A stretch of 64,000 bases of DNA from Chromobacterium haemolyticum DSM 19808 (lineage in GTDB: Bacteria; Pseudomonadota; Gammaproteobacteria; Burkholderiales; Chromobacteriaceae): assembly GCF_000711885.1 (NCBI RefSeq), contig NZ_JONK01000017.1, forward strand, positions 50,748-114,747, given 5' to 3'. This document shows, one piece after another, positions 38,205 through 47,644 of this stretch. Numbering within the stretch: position 1 is the first letter of the stretch; every line of letters begins with the position of its first letter. The notes under the pieces were generated by a model, which was not told the DNA's origin, did no database searches, and was given only the letters and a program-made list of their open reading frames with translations. The translations under genes were made by a program, and so were the position numbers.

Positions 38205-39626
38205 ATGAGCGACGAACCCCTATATCAGCAGCTAGTCAACGAGTGGATCACCCTGATCCAGACCGGCGTGGTGCAGCCCGGCGAACGGCTGCCCTCGGTA
38301 CGCAAGGCCTGTGAAATGCACAAGGTCAGCCCGTCCACCATCCTGCTGACTTACCGCACCCTGGAGGACCGCGGTCTGATTGAGGCGCGGCCGCAATCCG
38401 GCTTCTACGTCAAATCCGCCGCCACCCTGCCCTTGCCGCGCATGCGCCGGCAAAGCGCCGCCCATCACGCCGGCGAAGTGGTGGATCAAATCGAAGCGGT
38501 GATGACGGCGCAAACCCGGGAAGACTTCATCGACCTGTCGCTGGCCAGCCCGCGCGGCAGCGATTTCTACCCCACCACCCGCTTCAAGCACATCATGGGA
38601 CGGCTGCTGCGCCAGCATCCGGAACTGACCACCGATTACCCCTTCCCGCCCGGCTCGGAACGCTTGCGCCGCCAGATCGCCCAGCGCGCGGTCAGTTGGG
38701 GCTGCGTGCTGGCGGCCGAGGACCTGGTGATCACCAATGGCTGCACCGAGGCGCTGCAACTGGCGCTACGCGCCTGCTGCAAGTCGGGCGATACCGTGGG
38801 GCTGGAATCGCCCACCTATTTCGCGCTGCTTCCCACGCTGAAAAACCTGGGCTTGAGCGTGATCGAGATTCCCACCCATCCGGCCACCGGCCTGTCGCTG
38901 GACGCGCTGGAATTGCTGTTATCGGAGAAACGGCTGAACGCCGTCGTGGCCATGCCCACCGTGCACAACCCGCTGGGCTGCACCATGCCGGCCGAGGCCA
39001 AACAAAGGCTGGCGGCGCTGGTCAATGAACATCAAGTGCCCTTGATCGAGGACGTGCCGCACGCCGACCTGCACTACGACGGCGCCACCCCGGACGCGGT
39101 CAAGGCCTACGACCGCGACGGCTGGGTGTTGCTGTGCTCCAGCTACAGCAAGACTCTGGCGCCGGGCTTTCGCATCGGCTGGATCGCCCCCGGGCGCTTT
39201 TTGCGCGAAGTGACGCGGCTGAAGTTCGCCAGTTCGCTGGCCCAGCCGCGGCTATTGGAGGAAACGCTGGCGGAATACCTGGAAACCGGCGGCTACGACC
39301 ACCACCTGCGGCTGATCCGTCGCCATTTCATGAGCCAGATGGAGCGGCTGCGCGGCACCGTCGCCAGCTGTTTTCCGGCCCAGACAAGAGCCACCTCACC
39401 GTCCGGCGGCTGCCTGCTGTGGGTGGAGTTGCCCAGCGGAGTGGACACCATGGAGCTGTTCCAGACGGCGCTGGCCGAACGCATCACCGTCGCGCCCGGC
39501 ACGCTGTACTCGGCCAAGGGCCGTTACCGCAACTGCGTGCGCCTGTCCTGCTGCTATCCGTGGAACCCGGCATACGAACGCGCCTTGCGGCGCGTGGGGG
39601 AATTGGCGGGAGAGATGGCCGATTAA
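38205..39626 (+). CDS. MocR/GntR-family PLP-dependent transcriptional regulator
   Basis: This 473-residue protein fuses an N-terminal GntR winged helix (about residues 5-75: LYQQLVNEWI, GERLPSVRKACEMHKVSPSTI) to an aminotransferase-like domain. The PLP lysine is in SSYSKTLAPGFRIGW; NPLGCTMP and the Asp/Tyr set of fold type I are present. MocR regulators bind PLP or an amino-compound and control nearby genes. The ATG at 38205 places the HTH at the correct distance from the N-terminus; a longer frame starts at 38142, inside the operator. The gene is convergent with the L,D-transpeptidase, and the two stop codons abut with no gap. Confidence 0.92.
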   Translation: MSDEPLYQQLVNEWITLIQTGVVQPGERLPSVRKACEMHKVSPSTILLTYRTLEDRGLIEARPQSGFYVKSAATLPLPRMRRQSAAHHAGEVVDQIEAVMTAQTREDFIDLSLASPRGSDFYPTTRFKHIMGRLLRQHPELTTDYPFPPGSERLRRQIAQRAVSWGCVLAAEDLVITNGCTEALQLALRACCKSGDTVGLESPTYFALLPTLKNLGLSVIEIPTHPATGLSLDALELLLSEKRLNAVVAMPTVHNPLGCTMPAEAKQRLAALVNEHQVPLIEDVPHADLHYDGATPDAVKAYDRDGWVLLCSSYSKTLAPGFRIGWIAPGRFLREVTRLKFASSLAQPRLLEETLAEYLETGGYDHHLRLIRRHFMSQMERLRGTVASCFPAQTRATSPSGGCLLWVELPSGVDTMELFQTALAERITVAPGTLYSAKGRYRNCVRLSCCYPWNPAYERALRRVGELAGEMAD

Positions 39627-40601
39627 TCAAGCTGGGCGGCCGCTCCGCGGCGGCTGGCCCCGCACGGCGGCGCGCGAGGAGGACGGCGCCGAGGACGGAG
39701 CGACCGCCGGCGCATGCAGCGGCGAGGACGCCGGCGGCGCGGCCTGCGTCGGCAGCGGGCCGCCCGGCTCTCGGCCGGCCGGTTCACGCGCAAACTGGGT
39801 GTCGTCGGTCTTGCCCGGCGATAACCAGCGCACCGCGGTCAAGTCTCCGTCCACCTTGGCCTTGGCCTGATCCTTGCAAGTCAGGCACACCGGCACGCCC
39901 TTGCGCGCCTTCAAGGCCTGATCCACCCGCGCGCCGTACACCACCGAGGATTTCTGCTTCTGCCAGGCCAGCAGGGTTTCGGCCAGCATCGGGAAAGAAG
40001 GATCGTCCTGCTTGTAGTGGTTGCGGTAAGCAGTCAGCCACAGTTCGCCGGCGGCGTCCTGATTCAGCAATACGGTCTGATAAGCCACCGTGACCGCGTC
40101 GCCTCGGGTAACGGTTTTGGACAAGGACAAGGCGTCATCGTTTTTCATGCGCACGCAGCCATGGCTGCGAAAACCCGGCACCGAACCGGGCGCGTTGGTG
40201 CCGTGAAATCCCAGGCCCAACTTGGCCTCGCCAAAACGAATGAAAACCGGCCCCAGCGGGTTATTGGGCCCCGGCGGCACCACGGTCTGCACTTCCTTGC
40301 CGTTGCGGCGCATTTCTTCCTGAATGGAACGCGGCACATGCCAGGCCGGCGCCTTGTAAATGCCGGTAATGTCGAAGCTGCCGGTGGGGGTCTGAGTCAG
40401 CATCTTGCCCACCGCCACCGGATAGATTTTGGACAGCCTGCCGTCCTGATACTGGAACAACCTGGCTTGCGGCAAATTGAGCACCAAATGCAGACCGGTG
40501 GGGCTGACTTGCACATCAGGCTCGGGAATCACCGCCGCGCCGACACCCGTCGCCGCGCTCAATCCCAACACACCCAACAGCCCAAAACATCGCTTCAACA
40601 T
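39627..40601 (-). CDS. L,D-transpeptidase (YkuD domain), secreted
   Basis: This 324-residue envelope enzyme forms or edits peptidoglycan cross-links. It has a signal peptide (residues 1-22, LGVLGLSAATGVGAA), then the YkuD domain with His133 in GFHGTNAPGS and catalytic Cys149 in SHGCVRM. After the domain comes PVCLTCKD, a CxxC pair, and a low-complexity Pro/Ser/Ala/Gly tail of about 60 residues. The disulfide-capable CxxC and the tail are beyond the usual Erfk/YbiS layout. Its stop codon abuts that of the MocR gene. Confidence 0.9.
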   Translation of the reverse strand: MLKRCFGLLGVLGLSAATGVGAAVIPEPDVQVSPTGLHLVLNLPQARLFQYQDGRLSKIYPVAVGKMLTQTPTGSFDITGIYKAPAWHVPRSIQEEMRRNGKEVQTVVPPGPNNPLGPVFIRFGEAKLGLGFHGTNAPGSVPGFRSHGCVRMKNDDALSLSKTVTRGDAVTVAYQTVLLNQDAAGELWLTAYRNHYKQDDPSFPMLAETLLAWQKQKSSVVYGARVDQALKARKGVPVCLTCKDQAKAKVDGDLTAVRWLSPGKTDDTQFAREPAGREPGGPLPTQAAPPASSPLHAPAVAPSSAPSSSRAAVRGQPPRSGRPA

Positions 40602-41100
40602 ACCGCACCATATTTGAAATCACTATTGTTCGATTCTAACAGAAAGCGGGGAAAAGCAAGATTCTGACTATTACCAAGCGCCTAGCGCCACCCGGGCCGT
40701 CGCTGATATTGCCGGTGTTACGCCAGCATAGTCGGCTTTGGCTCAAAGTTCCGGCCAATACGCCAAGGTCCAGGCCGCCGCGTACAGACCAAAACCAAAA
40801 CTCGCATGCGCCACAAGGCTGCGACGCCCCCCGCCCTAGGCGATGGCCGCCTTGCGAGCTCGCGGCCTGGGAACCTGTTTACGATCTGCTGCGCGCCGAT
40901 TGAGGCATTGTGTGGTGGTGCCGTCTTCGACATGCTCATGCCACATGGACATTCCGCTTTCCCAGCCGCTTTCCGCAATGGAAGGCCGCCGGGCTGGAGG
41001 TGGAAACCGGCGCGACGGCCGGCGCCGACAAAAAACCCCTGCGCGCGGCCGGATAATTTGAGAAAATCGCCGCTTTCCGTTTGATTTTCCAAGCAACACC
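40602..41100. other. Intergenic region between L,D-transpeptidase and rlmD
   Basis: No convincing gene is seen in these 499 bases. The first 60 bases are AT-rich and probably hold the transpeptidase promoter. The second half contains a degenerate MITE, listed separately. Several open frames cross the region but overlap one another and the MITE, and none has a good ribosome-binding site. Confidence 0.5.
40871..40975. mobile_element. MITE copy 9, degenerate and truncated
   Basis: It begins GAACCTGTTTACGATCTGCTGCGC and retains ATGCTCATG and ACATTCCGCTTTCCCAGCCG from the body, but the right end is lost near 40975. The orientation is that of copy 2. Confidence 0.7.
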
Positions 41101-42639
41101 ATGACGCACAAACAGACTATCGCTCAGGTCGAATCGCTGGACCACGAAGGCCGGGGAGTCGCCCACGTCGACGGCAAGACCATCTTCATCGATGGCGCGC
41201 TGCCGTATGAAACCGTGGTCTACAGCGCCTATCGCAAGAAGTCGTCCTACGAAAACGCCAACACCAGCCAAGTGCTGAAGGAAAGCTTCCTGCGCACGCA
41301 GCCGCGCTGTCCGCATTACGGCACCTGCGGCGGCTGTTCGATGCAACATGTGGAGTTCTCCGCCCAAGTGGCGGTCAAACAAAGGGTGCTGGAAGACAAT
41401 CTGGCCCGCATCGGCCGGGTCAAGCCGCAACAGGTGCTGACGCCCATCGCCGGCCCCGCCTGGCATTACCGCCACCGCGCGCGGATGTCGGCGCGGCTGG
41501 TGGAGAAAAAGGGCGGCGTGCTGGTGGGCTTCCACGAGAAGCGCTCCACCTACATCACCGACATGAGCGAATGCCACATCCTGCCGCGTCATATCTCGGA
41601 CCTGATCGTGCCGCTGCGCGAGATGATCTACAAGCTGTCGATCAACAACCGCATGCCTCAGGTGGAGCTAGCGGTGGGCGACAGGGTGGATATCCTGGTG
41701 TTCCGCAATATGGAAGCCATCAACGACGCCGATCACGCGCTGCTGCGCGCCTTCTCCGACACCCACGGCAGCAAGGAGCGTCCGCTGCAGATGTGGCTGC
41801 AGCCCAAGGGCCCGGATACCTGCTACCCGGTCTACCCGCTGGACGCGCCCAAGCTGACTTACAGCCTGCCGGAATACCGCGTGGAAATGCCCTACTATCC
41901 CACCGAGTTCACCCAGGTGAACCCGGATATCAACGCGGTGATGGTGGCGCGCGCGCTGAAATTCCTGGACCCGCAGCCGGACGAACGCATCGCCGACATG
42001 TTCTGCGGCATCGGCAACTTCACCCTGCCCATCGCCCGCTCCGGCGCCCAGGTGCACGGCATGGAAGGCAGCCAGGCCCTGGTCAAGCGCGCGGTGGAAA
42101 ACGCCACCCACAACGGCCTGCAGGACAAGGTCAGCTATGAAATGGCCAATTTGTTCGAAGTCACCGAGGAATCCTTCGCCGCGCTCGGCAAGTTCGACAA
42201 GATGCTGGTGGACCCGCCGCGCGACGGCGCGGTGCAGTTGCTGAAAGCCATCACAGAGGACACCGCGCCCAAGCGCATCGTCTACGTGTCCTGTAACCCG
42301 GCCACGCTGGCGCGCGACGCCAATGTGCTGGTGCACACCAAGGGCTACACGCTGAAAGCCGCCGGCATCATCAATATGTTCCCGCACACCGCCCATGTGG
42401 AATCCGTGGCCTGGTTCGAAAAAACCGGTCCGTGCAAGAGCCGCAGCGAAATCGCCGCGATCGAGGCCGCCGAGGAAGCCGAGCGCGAAGCGGTGAAGGC
42501 CGCCCAGCGCGCGGAGGCGGCGGCGGAAGCCGCCAAGAAAGAGCGCGAACTGGCGGAAAAGGCGGCGGCCAAGCAAGCTCGCCGCGATTATTATTTTGCC
42601 GAGCAAGCTCGTCGCGAAGCGGAACAGCAAGCGCAGTAG
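41101..42639 (+). CDS. rlmD: 23S rRNA (uracil(1939)-C(5))-methyltransferase
   Basis: This 512-residue enzyme is built of an N-terminal TRAM domain, a 4Fe-4S site ([10 protein letters not shown]), and a SAM-dependent methyltransferase domain with [21 protein letters not shown] and the catalytic cysteine in [10 protein letters not shown]. After the family's usual end (about residue 443) comes a tail of about 70 residues, rich in Ala, Glu, Lys and Arg, with a heptad-like helical pattern. This tail is unusual and might bind the ribosome or RNA. The ATG at 41101 matches the conserved N-terminus. A terminator follows. Confidence 0.95.
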   Translation: MTHKQTIAQVESLDHEGRGVAHVDGKTIFIDGALPYETVVYSAYRKKSSYENANTSQVLKESFLRTQPRCPHYGTCGGCSMQHVEFSAQVAVKQRVLEDNLARIGRVKPQQVLTPIAGPAWHYRHRARMSARLVEKKGGVLVGFHEKRSTYITDMSECHILPRHISDLIVPLREMIYKLSINNRMPQVELAVGDRVDILVFRNMEAINDADHALLRAFSDTHGSKERPLQMWLQPKGPDTCYPVYPLDAPKLTYSLPEYRVEMPYYPTEFTQVNPDINAVMVARALKFLDPQPDERIADMFCGIGNFTLPIARSGAQVHGMEGSQALVKRAVENATHNGLQDKVSYEMANLFEVTEESFAALGKFDKMLVDPPRDGAVQLLKAITEDTAPKRIVYVSCNPATLARDANVLVHTKGYTLKAAGIINMFPHTAHVESVAWFEKTGPCKSRSEIAAIEAAEEAEREAVKAAQRAEAAAEAAKKERELAEKAAAKQARRDYYFAEQARREAEQQAQ

Positions 42640-42652
42640 CGTGGCATGAAAC

Positions 42653-42685
42653 AAGCCTCCGGCCATGGCCGGGGGCTTTATTTTT
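42653..42685 (+). terminator. Intrinsic terminator after rlmD
   Basis: AAGCCTCCGGCC pairs with GGCCGGGGGCTT (one G-T) across AT and is followed by TATTTTTG. Confidence 0.87.
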
Positions 42686-42766
42686 GCCGTCGCCGCGCAG
42701 CTTGTTTGATCAAACCGGCTGGTTTGCGACGACGGATAAGCGCACAGTGGCGGACGAATGCTTTTT

Positions 42767-42792
42767 ACATGGAAGCGAAAATGGCTTCATGT
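42767..42792. promoter_or_regulatory. Imperfect inverted repeat upstream of nupC
   Basis: ACATGGAAGC and GCTTCATGT are separated by a short A-rich spacer, 106 bases before the nupC ATG. One base is missing in the second arm. It could be an operator, but no regulator is adjacent, so the assignment is weak. Confidence 0.3.
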
Positions 42793-42897
42793 CAAAATTC
42801 ATCGTTCGCCTAGTCGTTAACACCAAGCACACACAGCGGGCGCGCCCGCCAAACGTCGCCGTTCCTGCCTGAAGGACGGCCCATCAAGGCAATAAAT

Positions 42898-44082
42898 ATG
42901 CACATACTTCAATTCGTCTTCGGACTGCTGGTTGTCTTCCTGCTGACCCAAGTGGTGGCGCGCGATCGCAAAAACATCAAGATCCGCTACGTGCTGCAAC
43001 TGATCGTGGTGGAGCTGGCGCTGGCCTACTTCCTGTTGCACTCCAGCTATGGCCTGAGCCTGGTGGGCGGCGTGGCCGGCGTGTTCGACAAATTGATGAG
43101 CTACGCAGGCGAAGGCACCAACTTCGTGTTTGGCGGCCTGCTCAATCAGGGCGAATTCAGCTTCTTCCTCAAGGTGCTGATGCCCATCGTCTACATCTCG
43201 GTGCTGATCGGCATCCTGCAGCACATCCGCGTGCTGCCCTGGGTGATACGCGGCATCGGCTGGGTGCTGGCCAAGATCAGCGGCATGGGCAAGATCGAAT
43301 CCTTCAACGCCGTGGGTTCCATGATCGTGGGTCAATCCGAGAACTTCATCGCCTACAAGAACATCATCGGCAGCTTCTCGGAAAAGCGCATGTACACGCT
43401 GGCCGCCACCGCGATGTCCACGGTGTCGATGTCCATCGTCGGCTCCTATATGCAGATCATCCAACCGCGCTTCGTGGTTACCGCGCTGATCCTCAACCTG
43501 TTCAGCACCTTCGTCATCCTGTCGCTGATCAACCCCTACGACGCCAGCCGCGACGACGACGAACTGATCAGCGCGGAAGCCGCCCACCGCATGTCCTTCT
43601 TCGAAATGCTGGGCGACTACATCATGGCCGGCTTCAAGATCGCCGTGATCGTCGGCGCGATGCTGATCGGCTTCATCGCGCTGATCACCACCGTCAACCA
43701 CATCTTCGATGCTGTGTTCGGCGTGAACTTCCAATACGTGCTGGGCTATGTGTTCTACCCCTTCGCCTGGCTGATGGGCATCCCGGCCGCCGACATCATG
43801 CCGGCCAGCAGCATCATGGCCACCAAATTGGTGACCAATGAATTCGTGGCGATGATGGAATTGAAAAAGCTCACCGCCCAGCTGTCGGAATACACCATCG
43901 GCGTGATTTCCATCTTCCTGGTGTCCTTCGCCAACTTCAGCTCCATCGGCATCATCGCCGGCGCGGTCAAGGGCCTGGACGAGGAGCGCGGCAATATGGT
44001 GTCCCGCTTTGGCCTGAAACTGGTGTACGGCTCCACCCTGGTCAGCATTCTGTCCGCGCTGATCGGCGGCCTGGTACTGTAA
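42898..44082 (+). CDS. nupC: Concentrative nucleoside transporter, NupC family
   Basis: This 394-residue inner-membrane symporter takes up nucleosides with protons or sodium. About eight to ten hydrophobic helices are visible. The nucleoside-binding signatures [20 protein letters not shown] and the C-terminal NEFVAMMEL and FANFSSIGI match the CNT family. The start codon is the ATG at 42898, preceded by an AT-rich, weak ribosome-binding region. It is monocistronic, bounded by a terminator on each side. Confidence 0.94.
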   Translation: MHILQFVFGLLVVFLLTQVVARDRKNIKIRYVLQLIVVELALAYFLLHSSYGLSLVGGVAGVFDKLMSYAGEGTNFVFGGLLNQGEFSFFLKVLMPIVYISVLIGILQHIRVLPWVIRGIGWVLAKISGMGKIESFNAVGSMIVGQSENFIAYKNIIGSFSEKRMYTLAATAMSTVSMSIVGSYMQIIQPRFVVTALILNLFSTFVILSLINPYDASRDDDELISAEAAHRMSFFEMLGDYIMAGFKIAVIVGAMLIGFIALITTVNHIFDAVFGVNFQYVLGYVFYPFAWLMGIPAADIMPASSIMATKLVTNEFVAMMELKKLTAQLSEYTIGVISIFLVSFANFSSIGIIAGAVKGLDEERGNMVSRFGLKLVYGSTLVSILSALIGGLVL

Positions 44083-44103
44083 GCCCAACCGTACTCCGCC
44101 AGC

Positions 44104-44129
44104 AGGCCCGGCCAATGCCGGGCCTTTTT
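44104..44129 (+). terminator. Intrinsic terminator after nupC
   Basis: AGGCCCGGC pairs with GCCGGGCCT around CAAT, followed by TTTT. Its last base touches the stop codon of the convergent LysR gene. Confidence 0.88.
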
Positions 44130-45025
44130 CATGCAAGCGCCGCGCGAATGCAGTCCATCATGCGCTCGGCCGCCCGGCTCATGATCGCCCCCTCCCGCTC
44201 CAAAAGCATCAAGGTCAAGCCCGGCGGGCTCACCTCCAAATTCAGCTCCGAGAAGCGCTGAGCGGTCAAGGTGGCGCGCATGCCCAGGGAAGACATCGGC
44301 ACTACCATGTCCATCCCCATCAGCAAACCGCAAAAAAGCACATTGGACGTGCAGCAAGTGATGCGCTCCGGCGGCGGCAGCCCCGCCTGCGCAAACAGCG
44401 ACTGGACAAAACGCGGATACATTCCGCTGGCGTCGGCGTGCATCCATTCCGCGCCTTGCAGCTCCGACAGGCTGCGCGCCTGGCTCAGCGGGCTTTCGCT
44501 GCGCACCGCGAAGGTGGTGGCAAACTCGTAAAGCGAGGTGCTCAGCACATGGGCGCTCTCCGGCGGATCGACAAAAGCCCCCAACGCGAAATCCAACTGG
44601 CCGCTGCGCAGGCCGTCCAACATTTGCACGGTGTCCAGCTCCAGGAAGCTCACCTGCACATCCGGATGGAAGCGGCGAAAAGCGAGGAAGGCCGCCGGCA
44701 ACAGCTCCAGCCCCGCCAATGGCGTCATCCCTATCCGCAAACTTCTCTCACGCCCAAAACGCAAGCGCTCCATCTCCTGCTGCGCCCGTTCCAGCTCTCG
44801 AATCACCAGCCGCGCATACCCCAGCAACAACTGGCCGGCGTCGGTCAGCGCCGCGCCTTGAGCGCTGCGCAGCAACAAGGGCACCCCTTGCTCCATTTCC
44901 AGCTCGCGCAAGGCCTTGGTGATGGCGGGCTGGCTGACGCACAAAGCCCGCGCCGCCGCGTTGATGCTGCCCTGGTCCGCCACGGCGGCCAAAGCTCGCA
45001 ATTGATGTTGCTTCAACAGACTCAT
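44129..45025 (-). CDS. LysR-family transcriptional regulator (adjacent to M20 amidohydrolase)
   Basis: This 298-residue LysR regulator has the N-terminal helix-turn-helix (residues 5-65, LRALAAVADQGSINAAARAL, QPAITKALREL) and a substrate-binding effector domain. It is divergent from the M20 amidohydrolase across 95 bases, which contain a TTATAA...TTATA pair compatible with a LysR binding region. The usual arrangement suggests it activates the amidohydrolase-porin-transporter genes in response to their substrate. The ATG at 45025 is the only start before the HTH. Confidence 0.93.
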   Translation of the reverse strand: MSLLKQHQLRALAAVADQGSINAAARALCVSQPAITKALRELEMEQGVPLLLRSAQGAALTDAGQLLLGYARLVIRELERAQQEMERLRFGRERSLRIGMTPLAGLELLPAAFLAFRRFHPDVQVSFLELDTVQMLDGLRSGQLDFALGAFVDPPESAHVLSTSLYEFATTFAVRSESPLSQARSLSELQGAEWMHADASGMYPRFVQSLFAQAGLPPPERITCCTSNVLFCGLLMGMDMVVPMSSLGMRATLTAQRFSELNLEVSPPGLTLMLLEREGAIMSRAAERMMDCIRAALA

Positions 45026-45120
45026 GGCAATAACCCCTATTTATAACCATCAAGATTCGTGCTTATACACGCGAGAAAGTTTTGCTTAGGATCGAGTGCG
45101 TTCCCACTCAGGAGTTCGTC

Positions 45121-46311
45121 ATGGCTCACGCATCCTCCCGTTTCATCCTCCCGGAAATCCTGCAACACAAAGATGCCTTCATCGACATCCGCCGTCAGAT
45201 CCACGCCCATCCCGAGCTGGGCTTTGAGGAGCAACGAACCAGCGAACTGGTCGCCGCGCGGCTACGCGAGTGGGGTTACCAAGTCACAAGCGGCATCGGC
45301 AAGACCGGCGTCGTTGGGCAATTGCGCGTTGGCGACGGCCCGCGCTCGCTGGGCATACGCGCGGACATGGATGCGTTGCCCATCCAGGAGGCCACGGGCT
45401 TGAGCTACGCCAGCCTCCATGCCGGCAAAATGCACGCCTGTGGCCACGACGGCCATACCGCCATCCTGCTGGCCGCGGCCCATTACCTGGCGCGCAGCCG
45501 CAAGTTCAACGGCACGCTAAACCTGATTTTCCAGCCGGCGGAAGAAGGCTTGGGCGGAGCGCTGGGCATGCTGGAGGACGGCCTGTTCCAACGCTTTCCC
45601 TGCGACGCCATCTTCGCGCTCCATAACGCTCCGGGCTTGCCCGTGGGCTGCTTCGCGCTGAAAGAAGGCCCCATGGCCGCGTCCTCCGACAGCGTGGACA
45701 TCCGTCTTTCCGGCAAAGGCGCCCACGGCGCCATGCCTCATTTCGGCCGCGACCCCATCATTGCCGCCGCCGCCATCGCCATGGCCTTGCAAACACTGGT
45801 ATCACGCGACATACCCGCCTCCGAAGCCGGGGTGGTCAGCATCGGCGCCCTGCATGCCGGCCATGCTCACAACGTGATTCCAGAGTATGCCGACCTGAAA
45901 CTAAGCGTGCGGGCGCTCAGCCATGACACACGGCACATCTTGCAGCAACGCCTGCACGAGCTGGTTCAGTTGCAAGCCCAGAGTCTGGGGGTTCGCGCCG
46001 ACATCGACTATCGCCGCATCTCTCCGGTGCTGGTGAACACGCCGCGTGAAACCGAGATGCTGGCGGATTTGATTCGCGAGCAGGCCGGCGCGGCGAGCCT
46101 GCACCAACCGCCGCAAGGCATGATGGGCAGCGAAGACTTTGCCTGGATGCTGGAAAGAGCGCCCGGCTGCTACGTGCTGCTGGGCAACGGCGTCGACAGC
46201 CGCGGCGGCTGCATGGTGCACAACCCCGGCTATGACTTCAACGATGAAGCCTTGCCTATCGGCGCCTCGCTGTGGGCGCGGCTGACCGAAAGTTATCTGC
46301 GGGCCGGATAA
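45121..46311 (+). CDS. M20-family amidohydrolase (N-acyl amino acid / hippurate hydrolase type)
   Basis: This 396-residue di-metal peptidase-like enzyme cleaves N-acyl amino acids such as hippurate or N-acetylated species. Metal-binding and catalytic residues are in GIRADMDALPIQE, HACGHDGHTA and QPAEEGLGGA, with GMMGSEDFAW near the end. The ATG at 45121 has a GGAG site nine bases upstream; a frame extending to 45082 is rejected. No signal peptide, so it is cytoplasmic. The porin and transporter downstream would bring the substrate in. The exact acyl group is not deducible. Confidence 0.9.
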   Translation: MAHASSRFILPEILQHKDAFIDIRRQIHAHPELGFEEQRTSELVAARLREWGYQVTSGIGKTGVVGQLRVGDGPRSLGIRADMDALPIQEATGLSYASLHAGKMHACGHDGHTAILLAAAHYLARSRKFNGTLNLIFQPAEEGLGGALGMLEDGLFQRFPCDAIFALHNAPGLPVGCFALKEGPMAASSDSVDIRLSGKGAHGAMPHFGRDPIIAAAAIAMALQTLVSRDIPASEAGVVSIGALHAGHAHNVIPEYADLKLSVRALSHDTRHILQQRLHELVQLQAQSLGVRADIDYRRISPVLVNTPRETEMLADLIREQAGAASLHQPPQGMMGSEDFAWMLERAPGCYVLLGNGVDSRGGCMVHNPGYDFNDEALPIGASLWARLTESYLRAG

Positions 46312-46390
46312 CAGCCCCGCCGCCGGCGCCGGGGTCCCTATCGTTCCCGACCGAGGCCGCCGTAGCACACCCTAACCAGGGAGAAACGCG

Positions 46391-47569
46391 ATGCCAAGAC
46401 TTCCTCTGCTGCCAGGCCTGGCGGCAAGCTTGTTCCTGCCCGTTGCCTGCGCGGAGCCCTTCCTGATGTCTCGTCTCTACGGCCTGCCTCAATATAACGG
46501 CATGCTGAAAAACGGCGGCGTGGCCATGTACGGCTCCATGGATCTGGGCATCAACTATCAGCAGGCCGGCGGCCATCGCAAGTGGCAAGTGCAAAGCGGC
46601 GGCGAATGGACCTCCAAGATCGGCATCTTCGGTCGCGAATTGCTGGGCAATGGCTGGAAGGCGGAATTCAACCTGGAGGCCGGCTTCAATGCCGGCACCG
46701 GCGAACCGCAATTGCCCGGCGTCGCCTTCAACCGCGAATCCTGGCTGGGCCTGGAGGTTCCCGGCCTGGGCGCAGTGCGGCTAGGCCGGCAACTGGCCGC
46801 CGGCCTGCCGCTATTCGTCGATGTGTTTGGAGCGGTGGGCACCAATTCCGCCTACTCCTGGGCCGGCATGGGCGCGGTGCAAACCCCCGGCGGCTTGCGG
46901 TTCAACGGCGACCTTGGCGCCGGCTCCACCCAAGCGGAGCCCCGGGTCGGCAACGCCATTAAATGGATATCGCCGCGCTGGCGCGGTTTCAACATCGACG
47001 TACTGCACGCCGCCGCCGAACGCAGCGACCGCCCCGCGCTCTCCAGCCGCGGCATGGTGCTGTCGCACATAAGCGGCCCCCGCTATCTGGCCGCCAGTTA
47101 CAACCAGACCTGGCAGCCGCTGGACCGCGGCGGCCCGGACAACGTGCGCAACGACTTCTACGGCCTAGGCGCGGTCTACGACAGCGGCAGCCTGGTGCTG
47201 TCCAGTTCGTTCAAGCTGGACCTGCCGCGCCGCCGGGAAAACGGCATCGCCAGGGTCTACACCTTGGGCGCCATCGTGCCGTCCCAGCGTCACGTCTACC
47301 GCCTCTCCATCGTCTACCGCGACACCTCCGGCGCGCTCAACGCGCAGCGGCAAGCGATGGACAGCTCCGCCCTAGGCCTGATGCTGGGCTACGACTACGA
47401 CCTGTCCAAGCGCAGCGCGCTTTACCTGCGCGCCGGCGGCATTCGCAATTACGGCGGCTCCACCCTCGTGCTCAACGGCCAGCCGCTGCCCGCCGATCCG
47501 GCCGGCAATCCAGCCACCGGTGCCAGCCCTATGGGCCTCTCCATCGGGATGTTTCACAACTACTTTTAG
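46391..47569 (+). CDS. Gram-negative porin
   Basis: This 392-residue outer-membrane protein has a signal peptide (residues 1-21, ending PVACA) and the pattern of a trimeric 16-strand porin: GSMDLGINYQ, WTSKIGIFGRELLGNGWKAE and RESWLGLEVPGLGAVRLGRQ early, and a C-terminal Phe (MFHNYF) needed for BAM-dependent insertion. GMGAVQTPGG lies where the constriction loop L3 begins. A GGGAGAAA ribosome-binding site precedes the ATG. It lies between the amidohydrolase and the transporter on the same strand, so it is probably the outer-membrane channel for their substrate. Confidence 0.88.
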   Translation: MPRLPLLPGLAASLFLPVACAEPFLMSRLYGLPQYNGMLKNGGVAMYGSMDLGINYQQAGGHRKWQVQSGGEWTSKIGIFGRELLGNGWKAEFNLEAGFNAGTGEPQLPGVAFNRESWLGLEVPGLGAVRLGRQLAAGLPLFVDVFGAVGTNSAYSWAGMGAVQTPGGLRFNGDLGAGSTQAEPRVGNAIKWISPRWRGFNIDVLHAAAERSDRPALSSRGMVLSHISGPRYLAASYNQTWQPLDRGGPDNVRNDFYGLGAVYDSGSLVLSSSFKLDLPRRRENGIARVYTLGAIVPSQRHVYRLSIVYRDTSGALNAQRQAMDSSALGLMLGYDYDLSKRSALYLRAGGIRNYGGSTLVLNGQPLPADPAGNPATGASPMGLSIGMFHNYF

Positions 47570-47644
47570 ACGCGACGCCGCCAGCACGGCCATGCATAAG
47601 CGAATCGCACGGCTTGAAAATAAAACACCAGAGGAGAGCAATAG

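Noticed and set aside
40718..41092. Minus-strand ORFs of 91-124 codons before rlmD
   Set aside because: They cross a degenerate MITE, overlap each other in different frames and lack ribosome-binding sites.
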